Shown piece after piece: positions 43,736 through 54,201 of a stretch of DNA of 64,000 bases. Where the stretch lies: NCBI GenBank assembly GCA_003209915.1, contig QCOF01000006.1:1-64000 (forward strand), given 5' to 3'. The notes beneath the pieces were generated by a model. It saw nothing but the letters and a program-made list of their open reading frames with translations, was not told the DNA's origin and ran no database searches. The stretch's first letter is position 1; every line of letters begins with the position of its first letter. Source of the stretch: Pelagibacteraceae bacterium AG-430-E20 (GTDB lineage Bacteria > Pseudomonadota > Alphaproteobacteria > Pelagibacterales > Pelagibacteraceae). Both the position numbers and the translations under genes were made by a program.

Positions 43736-44743
43736 ATGAAACTGATATTAAAATCAATTGTATTTAAGATTATTTTTATTTTTAATTTTGTCATTATTAG
43801 TAATTCCTTTGCAGATAATCACAATATCTATGAAACTTTAGAAATTATTAAAAATGATTTAAAAACTCTTGAGAGGGCTGTTTACTCTGGATCAATTGAG
43901 ATAGAAAATACATCGATTAGTAGCTCAGACTTAGAAATAGATCCAAATTCAGAAGATGTTCTTACAAGACATTTACTTAAATTGTCTGAAATCGAGGGTC
44001 AGTTTAGAGAATTAACAAATAATTTTGAAGAAATAAATTTTAAATTAGACAAACTTTCTAATCGACTGTCAAAGATCCAAGCTGACAATCAAGTAAGATT
44101 TCAAGATATAGAAACATCACTTAGCTCAGGAATATTAAGTGATAGTTCATCTAAATTAAGTTTAAAGCCCAAAATAGATGAAAATAAAATTCTTCCAGGA
44201 AGTTCTCAGCCCCAAGATCTTGGTTCAATATCATATAAAGATACAGAAACCTCTGATACGTCTCAGCAAATTCAATCAGTTGAAACTACTGCGACAATTG
44301 TAACTGAAAATTTTCAATCAGAGGATAAAATACTACCCCAAGATGTTTCGCCTGAAAAACAGTATGAATTTGCAACTAGTTTTTTAAAAGTTGGAGACTA
44401 CAGCACAGCTGAAAGAGCTTTTAGAGAATTTGTTCTTTCTAATACAGATCACGAATTAGCAGGAAGTGCTCAATACTGGTATGCAGAAACATTTAGAATA
44501 AGACAATTATATACAGATGCTGCATCAGCTTATTTAGAAGGATATCAAAAATATCCAAAAGGCAAGAAGGCGCCAATAAATTTATTAAAACTAGGTGTAT
44601 CAATGGTACAAATTGGAGAAAAAGATCAGGGATGTAAAATGATCACTGGTGTGGAGCTTCAATATCCTAATGCAAATCAATCAGTAATACAAAAAGCAAA
44701 ATATGAGTCCAAAAAATTTGAATGTATCAAACAAGACTCATAA
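43736..44743 (+). CDS. cpoB: Tol-Pal system protein CpoB/YbgF
   Basis: 335 residues: a signal peptide (FKIIFIFNFVIISNSFA), an N-terminal coiled coil (about 70-130), a Ser/Thr-rich linker and C-terminal TPR repeats (EKQYEFATSFLKVGDYSTAERAF, GSAQYWYAETFRIRQLYTDAA). CpoB coordinates outer-membrane constriction with peptidoglycan synthesis. It starts after the pal terminator, so it needs its own promoter or read-through. The 3' end overlaps tilS by 41 bp. Confidence 0.92.
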   Translation: MKLILKSIVFKIIFIFNFVIISNSFADNHNIYETLEIIKNDLKTLERAVYSGSIEIENTSISSSDLEIDPNSEDVLTRHLLKLSEIEGQFRELTNNFEEINFKLDKLSNRLSKIQADNQVRFQDIETSLSSGILSDSSSKLSLKPKIDENKILPGSSQPQDLGSISYKDTETSDTSQQIQSVETTATIVTENFQSEDKILPQDVSPEKQYEFATSFLKVGDYSTAERAFREFVLSNTDHELAGSAQYWYAETFRIRQLYTDAASAYLEGYQKYPKGKKAPINLLKLGVSMVQIGEKDQGCKMITGVELQYPNANQSVIQKAKYESKKFECIKQDS

Positions 44744-45737
44744 AAATTTACTTAACAAATTAAGAGATAAAAGAATATTTCAAATTTATAGAAAATTTGA
44801 AAATATTTTTAAACTGAATCAAGATTTTATTGTAGGGGTTTCTGGTGGTCCAGATAGCTTAGCTTTATGTTTCTTATCTAAAATTTATTCAATTAAAAAA
44901 TCTTGTAAAGCTTATTATTATATAGTCGATCATAGACTAAGAAAAAATTCATCCACTGAAGCACAATCGGTAAAAAAACTATTAAAAAAACATAATATAA
45001 AGTCAGATATTTTAAGGTGGAATGGAAAAAAACCTATTAGCAATATCCAGTCTTTAGCTAGAAATAAAAGATATAGTCTTTTGATTAATCAAGCTAAAAA
45101 AATGAATATCAAAACTATTCTAACAGGTCATCATATAGACGATTTGTATGAAAATTTTTTTATAAGAATTTCAAGAGGAAGTGGGCTAAACGGCTTAATT
45201 TCTTTTAATGAAAAAACCTTAAGAAACAAAGTAAATATTGTAAGACCGCTTATAAGTTTTGAAAAAAAACATTTAAATTATGTTACCACAAATGTTTTCA
45301 AATCTTATATTGAGGATCCATCTAATGAGGATAATAAATTTAAAAGAGTGAGGATAAGAAAGTTAATAAATCATCTTCAAAACGATGGGTTGGATAAGAA
45401 TAAACTTCTGTTGACAATTAAAAATTTAAAAGATTCTAATGAAACTATAAAATTTTATGTTGCAAAAAATTTACAAGATAATTCATATATTTATAAAGAT
45501 AAAAGCAAAATTATTTTAAATAAAGAATTTTTTAATCAACCTCATGAAGTAACTTTTAGATCTTTAACAGAGATAATTAAATTTGTTGGAAACAAATATT
45601 ATTCTGTTAGAGGAAAGAAAGTTGATACAATTATAGATAAATTAAATGGAGAGGCTAGAATTTCTCTTAAACTTACACTTGGAAATTGCATAATCCGTAA
45701 AGTGAACCAATCAATCCTGGTTCTAAAAGAGCACTAA
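44703..45737 (+). CDS. tilS: tRNA(Ile)-lysidine synthase
   Basis: 344 residues of the PP-loop family. The P-loop VGVSGGPDSLAL is near residue 44, VDHRLRKNSSTEA and GHHIDDLYENFFIRISRGSGLNGL follow. TilS modifies C34 of the tRNA-Ile that reads AUA. The ATG at 44703 lies well inside cpoB; a TTG 15 nt later is possible. A long C-terminal extension of other TilS proteins is reduced here. Confidence 0.92.
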   Translation: MSPKNLNVSNKTHKNLLNKLRDKRIFQIYRKFENIFKLNQDFIVGVSGGPDSLALCFLSKIYSIKKSCKAYYYIVDHRLRKNSSTEAQSVKKLLKKHNIKSDILRWNGKKPISNIQSLARNKRYSLLINQAKKMNIKTILTGHHIDDLYENFFIRISRGSGLNGLISFNEKTLRNKVNIVRPLISFEKKHLNYVTTNVFKSYIEDPSNEDNKFKRVRIRKLINHLQNDGLDKNKLLLTIKNLKDSNETIKFYVAKNLQDNSYIYKDKSKIILNKEFFNQPHEVTFRSLTEIIKFVGNKYYSVRGKKVDTIIDKLNGEARISLKLTLGNCIIRKVNQSILVLKEH

Positions 45738-45800
45738 ATATAATATTTTGGTTGATATTTTGTCACTTGTTTAATTGATAATAACTCTTATTTTATACCT

Positions 45801-47693
45801 ATGAATCTAAAAAATCTGGCAATGTGGGGGATAATAGTTTTCTTAACTATAGGCCTATACAATATGTTCAAAAGCCCTCAATCAAATCCTAGAGGAGGCA
45901 ATCAAATAATTTTTTCTGATTTTTTAACATCGGTTGATAATGGAGAAGTTGTAAAGGTTGAGATACAAGGTAAAAATATTAAGGGTGTTTACTCTAATGG
46001 TAATTCATTCTCTACTTATTCTCCGAACGATCCAAATTTAATTGAAAAACTATCTGAAAAAGGGGTGAGTATTTCAGCTGCTCCTTTAGAAGAAAAAATG
46101 CCATCTTTATTTGGTGTATTACTTTCATGGTTCCCCATGCTGTTATTGATTGCTGTTTGGATTTTCTTTATGAGACAGATGCAAGGTGGAAGAGGTGGAG
46201 CAATGGGGTTTGGAAAATCAAAAGCAAAAATGATGAATGAGCTTAAAGGAAAAGTTACATTCAACGATGTTGCAGGGGTAGAAGAAGCTAAAGAAGAAGT
46301 TGAGGAGATTGTAGAATTTTTAAAAGATCCAAAAAAATTCAGTAGGCTTGGAGGTAAAATACCAAGAGGTGCATTATTAGTGGGACCTCCTGGTACGGGA
46401 AAAACTCTTTTAGCAAGAGCGATTGCAGGTGAAGCCGCAGTTCCCTTTTTTACTATTTCAGGCTCAGATTTTGTCGAGATGTTTGTTGGTGTTGGTGCAT
46501 CAAGAGTAAGAGATATGTTTGAGCAGGGAAAGAAAAATTCCCCATGCATAATTTTTATTGACGAGATCGATGCTGTTGGAAGAAGTCGTGGTGCAGGTCT
46601 AGGTGGGGGCAATGACGAGAGAGAACAAACATTAAACCAATTATTAGTTGAAATGGATGGTTTCGATACTAACGAAGGAGTTATTATAATTGCTGCAACT
46701 AACAGACCCGATGTTTTAGATCCTGCATTATTAAGACCAGGTAGATTTGATAGACAAGTAGTTGTCTCAAATCCAGATATAATTGGAAGAGAAAAAATTC
46801 TAAAAGTTCATGTTAAGAAAATTAAGATGGCTCCAGATGTAAATTTAAGAACAGTTGCAAGAGGTACACCAGGTTTTTCAGGTGCAGATCTAGCAAATCT
46901 TGTTAACGAGGCAGCTTTATTAGCTGCTAGAAAAAACAAACGTATTGTTACTTTGGTAGAATTTGAGGAAGCAAAAGATAAAGTAATGATGGGGTCTGAA
47001 AGAAGATCAATGGTAATGACTGAAGAAGAGAAAACTTTAACAGCTTATCATGAGGCTGGACACGCAATTGTAACTATTAATGAGAGTGCAGCATATCCAA
47101 TTCATAAAGCTACTATTATCCCAAGAGGAAGAGCTCTTGGTATGGTTATGCAATTACCTGAAAGAGATGAATTATCACAAACACGTGAGCAGCTACACGC
47201 CCAACTTGCTATTGCAATGGGTGGAAGGGTTGCTGAAGAAATAATATTTGGTGAAGATAAAGTCACTACTGGAGCATCGAGTGATATCGAACAAGCAACT
47301 AAAAGAGCAAGAGCAATGGTCATGAGAGCAGGATTAAGCAAGGAACTTGGACCAGTTGCATATGGAGAAAACGAGGAAGAAGTTTTCTTGGGTAGATCTG
47401 TTGCAAGACAACAAAATATGTCAGAGGAAACGGCACAAAAAGTTGATTCCGAAATAAGAAAAATAGTTGATAAAGGTTATGAAAGAGCAAGAAAAGTACT
47501 AACTGAAAAAATTGATGATTTACATAAGTTAGCTAAAGCACTCTTAACCTATGAAACTCTTTCAGGGGAGGAAATAGAAAATTTGATAAATAAAAATGTT
47601 TATCCAAAAGACAAAGAAGATATTAAGGTTGAGGATAATGATAAGGGTTCTGCATTAAGTTCATTAGGACTTAAACCAAAGATAGTTCACTAA
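45801..47693 (+). CDS. ftsH: ATP-dependent zinc metalloprotease FtsH
   Basis: 630 residues: two membrane helices (about 8-25 and 102-124), an AAA domain with Walker A GPPGTGKT near residue 195, [30 protein letters not shown], and the protease domain with zinc motif HEAGH near 416. It degrades membrane and regulatory proteins including sigma-32 in E. coli. The tilS-ftsH order and the 63-nt upstream gap are usual in Proteobacteria. rpoH also lies in this window. Confidence 0.98.
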   Translation: MNLKNLAMWGIIVFLTIGLYNMFKSPQSNPRGGNQIIFSDFLTSVDNGEVVKVEIQGKNIKGVYSNGNSFSTYSPNDPNLIEKLSEKGVSISAAPLEEKMPSLFGVLLSWFPMLLLIAVWIFFMRQMQGGRGGAMGFGKSKAKMMNELKGKVTFNDVAGVEEAKEEVEEIVEFLKDPKKFSRLGGKIPRGALLVGPPGTGKTLLARAIAGEAAVPFFTISGSDFVEMFVGVGASRVRDMFEQGKKNSPCIIFIDEIDAVGRSRGAGLGGGNDEREQTLNQLLVEMDGFDTNEGVIIIAATNRPDVLDPALLRPGRFDRQVVVSNPDIIGREKILKVHVKKIKMAPDVNLRTVARGTPGFSGADLANLVNEAALLAARKNKRIVTLVEFEEAKDKVMMGSERRSMVMTEEEKTLTAYHEAGHAIVTINESAAYPIHKATIIPRGRALGMVMQLPERDELSQTREQLHAQLAIAMGGRVAEEIIFGEDKVTTGASSDIEQATKRARAMVMRAGLSKELGPVAYGENEEEVFLGRSVARQQNMSEETAQKVDSEIRKIVDKGYERARKVLTEKIDDLHKLAKALLTYETLSGEEIENLINKNVYPKDKEDIKVEDNDKGSALSSLGLKPKIVH

Positions 47694-47701
47694 ACTTATA
47701 G

Positions 47702-48754
47702 ATGAAAAGATATTACACAAGAGTGTGTAATTTCTATTATGGTGCTAAGTCTAAAAATCTTGTAGAGAAAAATAAATCACTACCACTTCATGGTATTAAA
47801 GAAATTTCTTTTGATCAAATTGAAATAATTACAAGAAAATCTAAAAAAATAGTATTTATCAATCAAATTAATAAATTATCAAACTCATTAAAAAAAAAAA
47901 TTAATACTGATTTAAAGAATATTACTTCGAAAAAAAAAAATTTTAGTAATTTAAAATTTAACTTAATTCCTAATTTGCTGGGAGTTTTAAATTTGACACC
48001 TGACAGTTTTTCAGATGGAGGAAAATTTAATAAAAAAGATAAAGCAGTTAAACAAGCTATAAATTTGTTTAACTCAGGGGCAAACTTAATTGATATTGGA
48101 GGAGAGTCTACCAGACCAGGATCTAAACCTATAAATGAAAAGTTAGAATGGAGTAGAATTAATAAAACTTTAAAACTATTGAGTAAAAAAATACCAATAT
48201 CTTTGGATACAAGAAAATCAAATATAATGAAAAAAGGAATTCAACTTGGAGTGAAGTTAATCAATGATGTATCAGGTTTGGAATATGACCCAGAAACCGC
48301 AAATGTATTAAAGCTTAATAATACTCCATTTGTATTGCAGCATTCCCAAGGCCGTCCTGAGGATATGCAAAATAATCCTTCTTATAAAAATGAATTGTTG
48401 GATATTTATGATTTTTTTGAAAAAAAACTGAATTTTTTAAGATCAATTGGAATAAATCACAATAAAATAATCATTGACCCAGGAATAGGTTTTGGAAAAA
48501 ATTTGAAACATAATATGAATTTAATTAAGAACATTTCTATTTTTCATTCACTTGGTTTTCCTATACTTGTGGGAAACTCAAGAAAAAGGTTTATAAAAGA
48601 AATATCTAAAAATAATGATAGTAAATTAAGAATTGGAGGCACAGTAGCTTCTTCAATTTATATGATGACCCAAGGTGTTCAAATTTTAAGAGTCCACGAT
48701 GTTAATGAAATTATGCAAGGTATAAAAGTTTATAAAGAGATATTTAAAAATTAA
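47702..48754 (+). CDS. folP: Dihydropteroate synthase
   Basis: 350 residues. The catalytic TIM barrel starts only at about residue 95 with LLGVLNLTPDSFSDGG, followed by IDIGGESTRPGSKPI, LINDVSGL and IIDPGIGFGK. The first 90 residues are an extra N-terminal region absent from E. coli FolP. The enzyme joins p-aminobenzoate and the pterin diphosphate in folate synthesis. It lies 8 nt after ftsH and overlaps glmM by one base. Confidence 0.93.
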   Translation: MKRYYTRVCNFYYGAKSKNLVEKNKSLPLHGIKEISFDQIEIITRKSKKIVFINQINKLSNSLKKKINTDLKNITSKKKNFSNLKFNLIPNLLGVLNLTPDSFSDGGKFNKKDKAVKQAINLFNSGANLIDIGGESTRPGSKPINEKLEWSRINKTLKLLSKKIPISLDTRKSNIMKKGIQLGVKLINDVSGLEYDPETANVLKLNNTPFVLQHSQGRPEDMQNNPSYKNELLDIYDFFEKKLNFLRSIGINHNKIIIDPGIGFGKNLKHNMNLIKNISIFHSLGFPILVGNSRKRFIKEISKNNDSKLRIGGTVASSIYMMTQGVQILRVHDVNEIMQGIKVYKEIFKN

Positions 48755-50085
48755 TGCCAAAAAAATACTTTGGAACTGATGGTATTAGAGGCGTGATAAA
48801 TAGCAAAAATATTAATGGAGATATGTTTTTTAAGTTTGGTCTAGCATCAGGAACTTTTTTTAGATCACAAAAAAAAAACAAACAAGTGGCTGTAATTGCC
48901 AAAGATACAAGGCTATCAGGTTATATGCTCGAACCAGCTTTGGTATCAGGATTAACCTCAGCTGGTATGCACGTTTACACTTTGGGACCTCTACCAACTA
49001 ATGGTTTAGCGATGCTTACCAAAACCATGAAAGCTAATATGGGAATTATGATAACTGCATCACACAATCCACATTATGATAATGGATTAAAATTATTTGG
49101 CCCAGATGGAATGAAATTGTCTAACAAAATCGAAAAGAAAATTGAACATTTAATAGACCAACATATTGAAAAAAATTTATCTGAACCTGAAAAACTAGGA
49201 AGGGTAAAAAGACTAGAAACAGGAACTAGAGATTATATTAAAATTTTAAAAAAAAACTTTTCTGAGGAGTTTAATTTAAGAGGACTTAGGATTGTTATAG
49301 ACTGCGCAAATGGAGCAGGTTATAAAGCTGGTCCTGAATTATTAAAATCATTGGGTGCGAAAGTAATAGCTATTGGGGTGGAGCCTAATGGCATGAATAT
49401 CAATAAAAATTGTGGATCAGTCTATCCTCAGAATATTAAAAGAGCAGTAAAAAAATATAAAGCTCACATTGGTATATCATTAGATGGTGACGCTGATCGA
49501 GTAATAATGTGTGATGAAAAAAGTAATATAATTGATGGTGATCAAATTATTGCTGCTTTGGCCTCAAGATGGAAAAATAAAAAAATGTTAAAAGGAGGGG
49601 TAGTTGGTACCTTAATGTCAAACTATGGATTAGAGCAATACTTTAAAACTCTTAATATTAATTTTATTAGAGCAAATGTTGGTGATAGGTACGTGAAAGA
49701 AAAAATGCAAAAACACAAATTTAATTTAGGGGGTGAACAGTCAGGCCATATTATTCTTGGAAAATTTGCAACCACTGGAGATGGTTTATTAGTTGCCTTA
49801 GAGGCTTTATTTGCGTTGAGAAAAGGAAAAAAAGCTAGTGTATTTTTTTCAAAATTTAAAAAAATTCCACAAATATTAAAAAATATAGATGTAAAAGATA
49901 TAAATATAATTAATAAATCAGAAATAAAAAATTCTATTAAAATTGCAGAAAAATTAATCAAAGGACATGGGAGAATTTTAGTTAGAAAATCAGGAACAGA
50001 GTCTAAGATAAGAGTGATGGGTGAAAGTGAAAATGTAGATCTTCTAGAAAAGTGTTTAAACATAATTGTCAAAAAAATTAAATAA
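48754..50085 (+). CDS. glmM: Phosphoglucosamine mutase
   Basis: 443 residues. KYFGTDGIRGVIN at the N-terminus, the phosphoserine loop TASHNPHYDNG near residue 100, the metal loop SLDGDADRVIMCD and the phosphate-binding RKSGTESKIRVMGE identify GlmM. It converts glucosamine 6-phosphate to 1-phosphate for UDP-GlcNAc. UDP-GlcNAc would feed peptidoglycan, lipid A and probably the WecA-like initiation step. Confidence 0.97.
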   Translation: MPKKYFGTDGIRGVINSKNINGDMFFKFGLASGTFFRSQKKNKQVAVIAKDTRLSGYMLEPALVSGLTSAGMHVYTLGPLPTNGLAMLTKTMKANMGIMITASHNPHYDNGLKLFGPDGMKLSNKIEKKIEHLIDQHIEKNLSEPEKLGRVKRLETGTRDYIKILKKNFSEEFNLRGLRIVIDCANGAGYKAGPELLKSLGAKVIAIGVEPNGMNINKNCGSVYPQNIKRAVKKYKAHIGISLDGDADRVIMCDEKSNIIDGDQIIAALASRWKNKKMLKGGVVGTLMSNYGLEQYFKTLNINFIRANVGDRYVKEKMQKHKFNLGGEQSGHIILGKFATTGDGLLVALEALFALRKGKKASVFFSKFKKIPQILKNIDVKDINIINKSEIKNSIKIAEKLIKGHGRILVRKSGTESKIRVMGESENVDLLEKCLNIIVKKIK

Positions 50086-50086
50086 A

Positions 50087-50899
50087 TTGAAGACAAAATC
50101 AAAAGTACTAATTATTGCTGGATCCGACTCCTCTGGTGGTGCAGGTATACAGGCGGACATAAAAACTGTTACAGCATTAGGTTCATATGCAATGACTGCT
50201 ATTACTGCTGTAACAGTTCAAAATACCACTGGTGTCAAATCAATTGTTCCAATCAACCCTAAGGAAATTTATAACCAAGTTACATTTTCCTCAAATGATA
50301 TTAGACCAGATGCTGTAAAAATTGGAATGTTGCATTCAACAAAGGTAATCAAATCAGTCATTAAGTCATTAGATCAAATTAAAGTCAGAAATATTGTTTT
50401 AGATCCGGTCATGGTTGCAAAGGGGGGTGCGAAATTAATTGATAATAAGGCAATAAATTTACTTAAATCTACTTTGATAAAGAAAGTATTGATGATAACT
50501 CCAAATATTCCTGAGGCAGAAATTTTAACTAATACCAAAATAAAAACAAAACAGGACATGATTCTCGTTGCGCAAAAGTTAATTCAGCTAGGGGTAAAAA
50601 ATGTTCTTATTAAAGGTGGTCATTTAAAAGGAGAATTTGTTCATGATATTTATGTAAACAATAAAGATATCAAAATTTTTAATAGCAAAAGAGTTAAAAC
50701 AAAAAATACCCATGGAACTGGTTGTACTTTATCCAGTGCTGTAGCAACATTTTTATCATGTGGAAAACCAGTAAAGAAATCTTGTGAGCTTGGAATTAAG
50801 TATGTAAGTTTAGCTATTAAATCTAATCCTAATTATGGCAAGGGTCACGGTCCTATAAATCATCTTAACTCTATGAACATAAATAAAATATTTAAATAA
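50087..50899 (+). CDS. thiD: Hydroxymethylpyrimidine/phosphomethylpyrimidine kinase
   Basis: About 270 residues. [53 protein letters not shown] and [15 protein letters not shown] are ThiD hallmarks. It phosphorylates HMP to HMP-PP for thiamine synthesis. TTG 50087 is preferred because it lies just beyond the glmM stop; an earlier in-frame TTG at 50066 would overlap glmM by 20 bp. No thiC is in the window, consistent with the known SAR11 use of external HMP. Confidence 0.93.
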   Translation: MKTKSKVLIIAGSDSSGGAGIQADIKTVTALGSYAMTAITAVTVQNTTGVKSIVPINPKEIYNQVTFSSNDIRPDAVKIGMLHSTKVIKSVIKSLDQIKVRNIVLDPVMVAKGGAKLIDNKAINLLKSTLIKKVLMITPNIPEAEILTNTKIKTKQDMILVAQKLIQLGVKNVLIKGGHLKGEFVHDIYVNNKDIKIFNSKRVKTKNTHGTGCTLSSAVATFLSCGKPVKKSCELGIKYVSLAIKSNPNYGKGHGPINHLNSMNINKIFK

Positions 50900-52191
50900 T
50901 GAAAAATATTGTAGTCGTTGGATCGCAATGGGGAGATGAAGGAAAGGGTAAGATAGTTGATTGGCTATCTGAACAGGCTGACGTTGTGATAAGATTCCAA
51001 GGAGGACACAATGCCGGACATACACTTGTTATTGATGGTGTAACTTATAAATTAAGATTGCTACCCTCAGGAATAGTAAGAAAAAATAAGATTTCAATTA
51101 TTGGTAATGGAGTAGTTGTTGATCCTTGGGCATTGTTAGACGAAGTAGAAGAAATAAAATTAAAAGGAGTAGATGTTAATGTTGATAATTTTATTATTTC
51201 GGAGTCTGCAAATTTAATTTTACCATTTCATAGAGAAATGGATGAAATAAGAGAAGACGCAGCTGGTAAAGGAAAAATTGGGACCACGAGACGAGGAATT
51301 GGACCAGCTTATGAAGATAAAGTTGGAAGAAGATCTATAAGAGTAATGGATTTAAGATCTGAACAAAATTTAGATCATAGACTTGAATCAGTTCTGTTAC
51401 ACCACAATGCTATTAGAAAAGGTTTAGGAAAAAAAATTTTTGAAAAAGAACAATTAAAAGAAGAACTATTAAAAATTGCACCAAAAATACTACAATTTTC
51501 TCAACCTGTATGGCTTAAAATTGATCAATTTAAAAAACAAAAAAAGAAAATTTTATTTGAAGGGGCTCAAGGAATTTTATTAGATGTAGATCATGGAACC
51601 TATCCTTATGTCACTTCATCTAATACTGTAGCCTCAAGCGCTGCAACAGGAACTGGTTGTGGACCAAATTCAATAAATTATGTACTGGGTATAACTAAAG
51701 CATACACTACTCGTGTAGGAGAAGGGCCTTTTCCAACAGAATTAAAAGATGATATAGGAGAATTATTAGGAACTAGAGGAAAGGAATTTGGAACTGTTAC
51801 TAGCAGAAAAAGAAGATGTGGTTGGTTCGATGGTGTTCTGGTTAGACAAACTATTAAAATTTCTGGGATCGATGGAATTGCACTTACTAAATTAGACGTA
51901 TTAGACGAATTGGATGAAATTAAAATGTGTATACATTATGAGTTAGATGGAAAAAAAATCGATTACTTACCAGCAGCTGTTGAGGATCAATTAAAAATAA
52001 AACCGATATTCAAAACTTTCCCAGGATGGAAATCTTCAACAAGTGGAATAAAAAACATGGATGCTCTACCAGAAAATGCAAAAAAATATATTTTCGCAAT
52101 TGAGGATTTTATAGGTGCAAAGATTTCAAGTATATCTACTAGTCCTGAGAGAGAAGATACAATATTAGTTGAAAACCCTTTTGAAATTTAA
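50899..52191 (+). CDS. purA: Adenylosuccinate synthase
   Basis: 430 residues with [69 protein letters not shown] and [12 protein letters not shown]. It catalyses the GTP-dependent step from IMP to adenylosuccinate. The ATG shares one base with the thiD stop. Its TAA and the TAA of convergent rpoH share the palindrome TTAA. Confidence 0.98.
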   Translation: MKNIVVVGSQWGDEGKGKIVDWLSEQADVVIRFQGGHNAGHTLVIDGVTYKLRLLPSGIVRKNKISIIGNGVVVDPWALLDEVEEIKLKGVDVNVDNFIISESANLILPFHREMDEIREDAAGKGKIGTTRRGIGPAYEDKVGRRSIRVMDLRSEQNLDHRLESVLLHHNAIRKGLGKKIFEKEQLKEELLKIAPKILQFSQPVWLKIDQFKKQKKKILFEGAQGILLDVDHGTYPYVTSSNTVASSAATGTGCGPNSINYVLGITKAYTTRVGEGPFPTELKDDIGELLGTRGKEFGTVTSRKRRCGWFDGVLVRQTIKISGIDGIALTKLDVLDELDEIKMCIHYELDGKKIDYLPAAVEDQLKIKPIFKTFPGWKSSTSGIKNMDALPENAKKYIFAIEDFIGAKISSISTSPEREDTILVENPFEI

Positions 52192-53078
52192 TTAGCTGGC
52201 AATAAATTTTTAGATTTTGCTAAAAGAAGCATATGCTTTTGAAGTTTTTCAAAAGCTTTATTTTCAATTTGTCTTACTCTCTCTCGGCTAATTTTATATT
52301 TCTGACTTAAATCTTCTAATGTTGTTGGATTATCATTCAGTCTTCTTGAGTATAAAATTTCTCTTTCTCTATCATTCAAAACTTTAATAGAATCTTTTAA
52401 TAAATCTTTTCTTTGCTCCATTTCCTCATGGTGAGCAAACTTTAGATCGTGATCTAATTCTTTATCAACTAACCAGTCTTGCCACTCATCTCCATCTTCA
52501 CCAACTTGAGCATTTAGGGAAAACTCTTTACCCGACAATCTTCTATTCATTGAAACAACTTCTTCTTTACTTACGTCAAGCTTGTTAGCAATCTGATCAA
52601 CATGTTCATCTCTCAAATCACCTTCTTGTTGAGGTGCAATTTGATTTTTAATTTTTTTCAAATTAAAAAATAATTTTTTTTGGGCTGTTGTAGTTCCAAT
52701 TTTTACTAGGCTCCAAGATCTTAATATATATTCTTGAATTGAAGCTTTGATCCACCACATAGCATATGTTGCCAACCTAAAACCTTTTTCGGGTTCAAAT
52801 TTTTTAACAGCTTGCATCAATCCCACATTGCCTTCTGAAATCATTTCATTAACTGGTAAACCATAACCTTTATATCCCATTGCAATTTTAGCAACTAATC
52901 TAAGATGGCTTGTAACTAATTTTTCAGCCGATTTAATATTTCCTGTTGTTTTCCAATTTTTTGCTAGCATATATTCTTCTTCAGCAGCAAGCATTGGGAA
53001 TTTTTTAATTTGGTCTAAGTATGCTGACAAACCTCCTTCGTTAGATAGGGATGGTAAATTATTGCTGACAGTGTTCAT
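52188..53078 (-). CDS. rpoH: RNA polymerase heat-shock sigma factor RpoH
   Basis: 296 residues of the sigma-70 family. Region 1.2/2 includes [78 protein letters not shown] pattern, and the RpoH box [10 protein letters not shown]. Region 4 is [28 protein letters not shown]. It directs heat-shock transcription. The 41-bp gap to rluD upstream is short, so it is probably transcribed with rluD or from a promoter inside it. Confidence 0.96.
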   Translation of the reverse strand: MNTVSNNLPSLSNEGGLSAYLDQIKKFPMLAAEEEYMLAKNWKTTGNIKSAEKLVTSHLRLVAKIAMGYKGYGLPVNEMISEGNVGLMQAVKKFEPEKGFRLATYAMWWIKASIQEYILRSWSLVKIGTTTAQKKLFFNLKKIKNQIAPQQEGDLRDEHVDQIANKLDVSKEEVVSMNRRLSGKEFSLNAQVGEDGDEWQDWLVDKELDHDLKFAHHEEMEQRKDLLKDSIKVLNDREREILYSRRLNDNPTTLEDLSQKYKISRERVRQIENKAFEKLQKHMLLLAKSKNLLPAN

Positions 53079-53119
53079 AAGAGAATTTATTTAGCGAATT
53101 TAAAGTAATTTTCAATGTT

Positions 53120-54100
53120 TTATTTATTAGTGTTTCTAAGCATTTCCAAAATAATATTTAGCTCATGTGGCAATTTTGAGGAAAAATACATTTTTTGATT
53201 ATTTTTTGGATGCATGAAACCAAGAGTTTTAGCATGTAAAAATTGTCTTGTTAAATCAGATATCGAATTTTGGATTTTTAAATCTATATTTTTTAGTTTT
53301 TTATATTTTTTTTTATATTTATCATCACCTACTATACTGTTCCCCTTATAATTCATATGGACCCTAATTTGATGGGTACGACCTGTTTCTAGTTTACATT
53401 CTACTAAACTTAATGTGGGTGTCTTTTCATTTTCAAAAATTTCAAGAGTTTTATAATTCGTAATTGCTTCCTTTCCTTTAGAACGACTAACCTCCATTAA
53501 TTGCCTATTTCTTGAACTACGTGTTAGGAAAGTAACTATTTGTCCTTTAGAAGGTCTTAATTTTCCCCATATTAACAGCTGGTACTCTCTTAAAATAGTA
53601 TGTTCGCTAAATTGTTTTGATAAATTCTCATGCGCTTGATTGTTTTTTGCAATTACTACTAATCCTGAGGTATTTTTGTCAATTCGATGAACAATTCCTG
53701 GTCTTAATTCGTCACCGATATTAGATAAGGAATTTTTATCATAATACATTAAGGCATTGACAATTGTTTGATCATAGTTGCCCGCACCAGGGTGCATAAT
53801 TATACCAGCTGGCTTATTGATCACCATTAAGTCTTCATCTTCATGTATAATTTCTAGTTTATAATCATATGGCTTTAATGATGCTACTTCTGGTTTTGGT
53901 ATTTCGAGAACAACCTGATCTCCAGTATTAACTTTTTTAGAGGGATTATTTGTGATTATATTATTTAATTTGAGTTTATTTTTTAATATTAAATTTTTTA
54001 TTCTAGTTCTGCTGATTAACTTCTCTCTTTGATTGATCAAAATATCAACTCTTGAATTATTTTCTTCCTGTTGAACAATAAAATTAATGTTTTTTTCCAT
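53120..54100 (-). CDS. rluD: RluA/RluD-family pseudouridine synthase
   Basis: 326 residues: an N-terminal S4 domain (SRTRIKNLILKNKLKLN) and a catalytic domain with IINKPAGIIMHPG-like NKPAGIIMHPGAG, the catalytic Asp in GIVHRIDKNTSGLVVIAK, REYQLLIWG and LETGRTHQIRVHM. RluD makes pseudouridines in helix 69 of 23S rRNA. The start lies 23 nt from the divergent tRNA-Arg, so their promoters overlap. Confidence 0.92.
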   Translation of the reverse strand: MEKNINFIVQQEENNSRVDILINQREKLISRTRIKNLILKNKLKLNNIITNNPSKKVNTGDQVVLEIPKPEVASLKPYDYKLEIIHEDEDLMVINKPAGIIMHPGAGNYDQTIVNALMYYDKNSLSNIGDELRPGIVHRIDKNTSGLVVIAKNNQAHENLSKQFSEHTILREYQLLIWGKLRPSKGQIVTFLTRSSRNRQLMEVSRSKGKEAITNYKTLEIFENEKTPTLSLVECKLETGRTHQIRVHMNYKGNSIVGDDKYKKKYKKLKNIDLKIQNSISDLTRQFLHAKTLGFMHPKNNQKMYFSSKLPHELNIILEMLRNTNK

Positions 54101-54123
54101 AAAATATAATATTAATACTATAT

Positions 54124-54200
54124 GCGCTTGTAGCTCAACTGGATAGAGCGCCTGACTTCGGATCAGGAGGTTCTGGGTTCGACTCCTAGCAGGCGCACCA
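54124..54200 (+). tRNA. tRNA-Arg (TCG)
   Basis: A 77-nt cloverleaf with encoded CCA. The acceptor GCGCTTG pairs with CAGGCGC, the anticodon stem is CCTGA/TCAGG and the loop CTTCGGA places anticodon TCG at 54158-54160. The T arm has the usual GGTTCGACTCC. It reads CGA and possibly other CGN codons. The convergent permease gene ends one nucleotide past the CCA. Confidence 0.95.
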
Positions 54201-54201
54201 A

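Noticed and set aside
45738-45800. Heat-shock (sigma-32) promoter before ftsH.
   Set aside because: A CTTG-like element exists but no convincing -10 of the alphaproteobacterial RpoH type at the right spacing.
46016-46612. Long minus-strand open frame opposite ftsH.
   Set aside because: Shadow of the ftsH coding sequence; composition follows the complementary codons and no domain is recognisable.
49623-50102. Minus-strand open frame opposite glmM.
   Set aside because: Shadow of glmM; no motif, and the gene on the plus strand is unmistakable.
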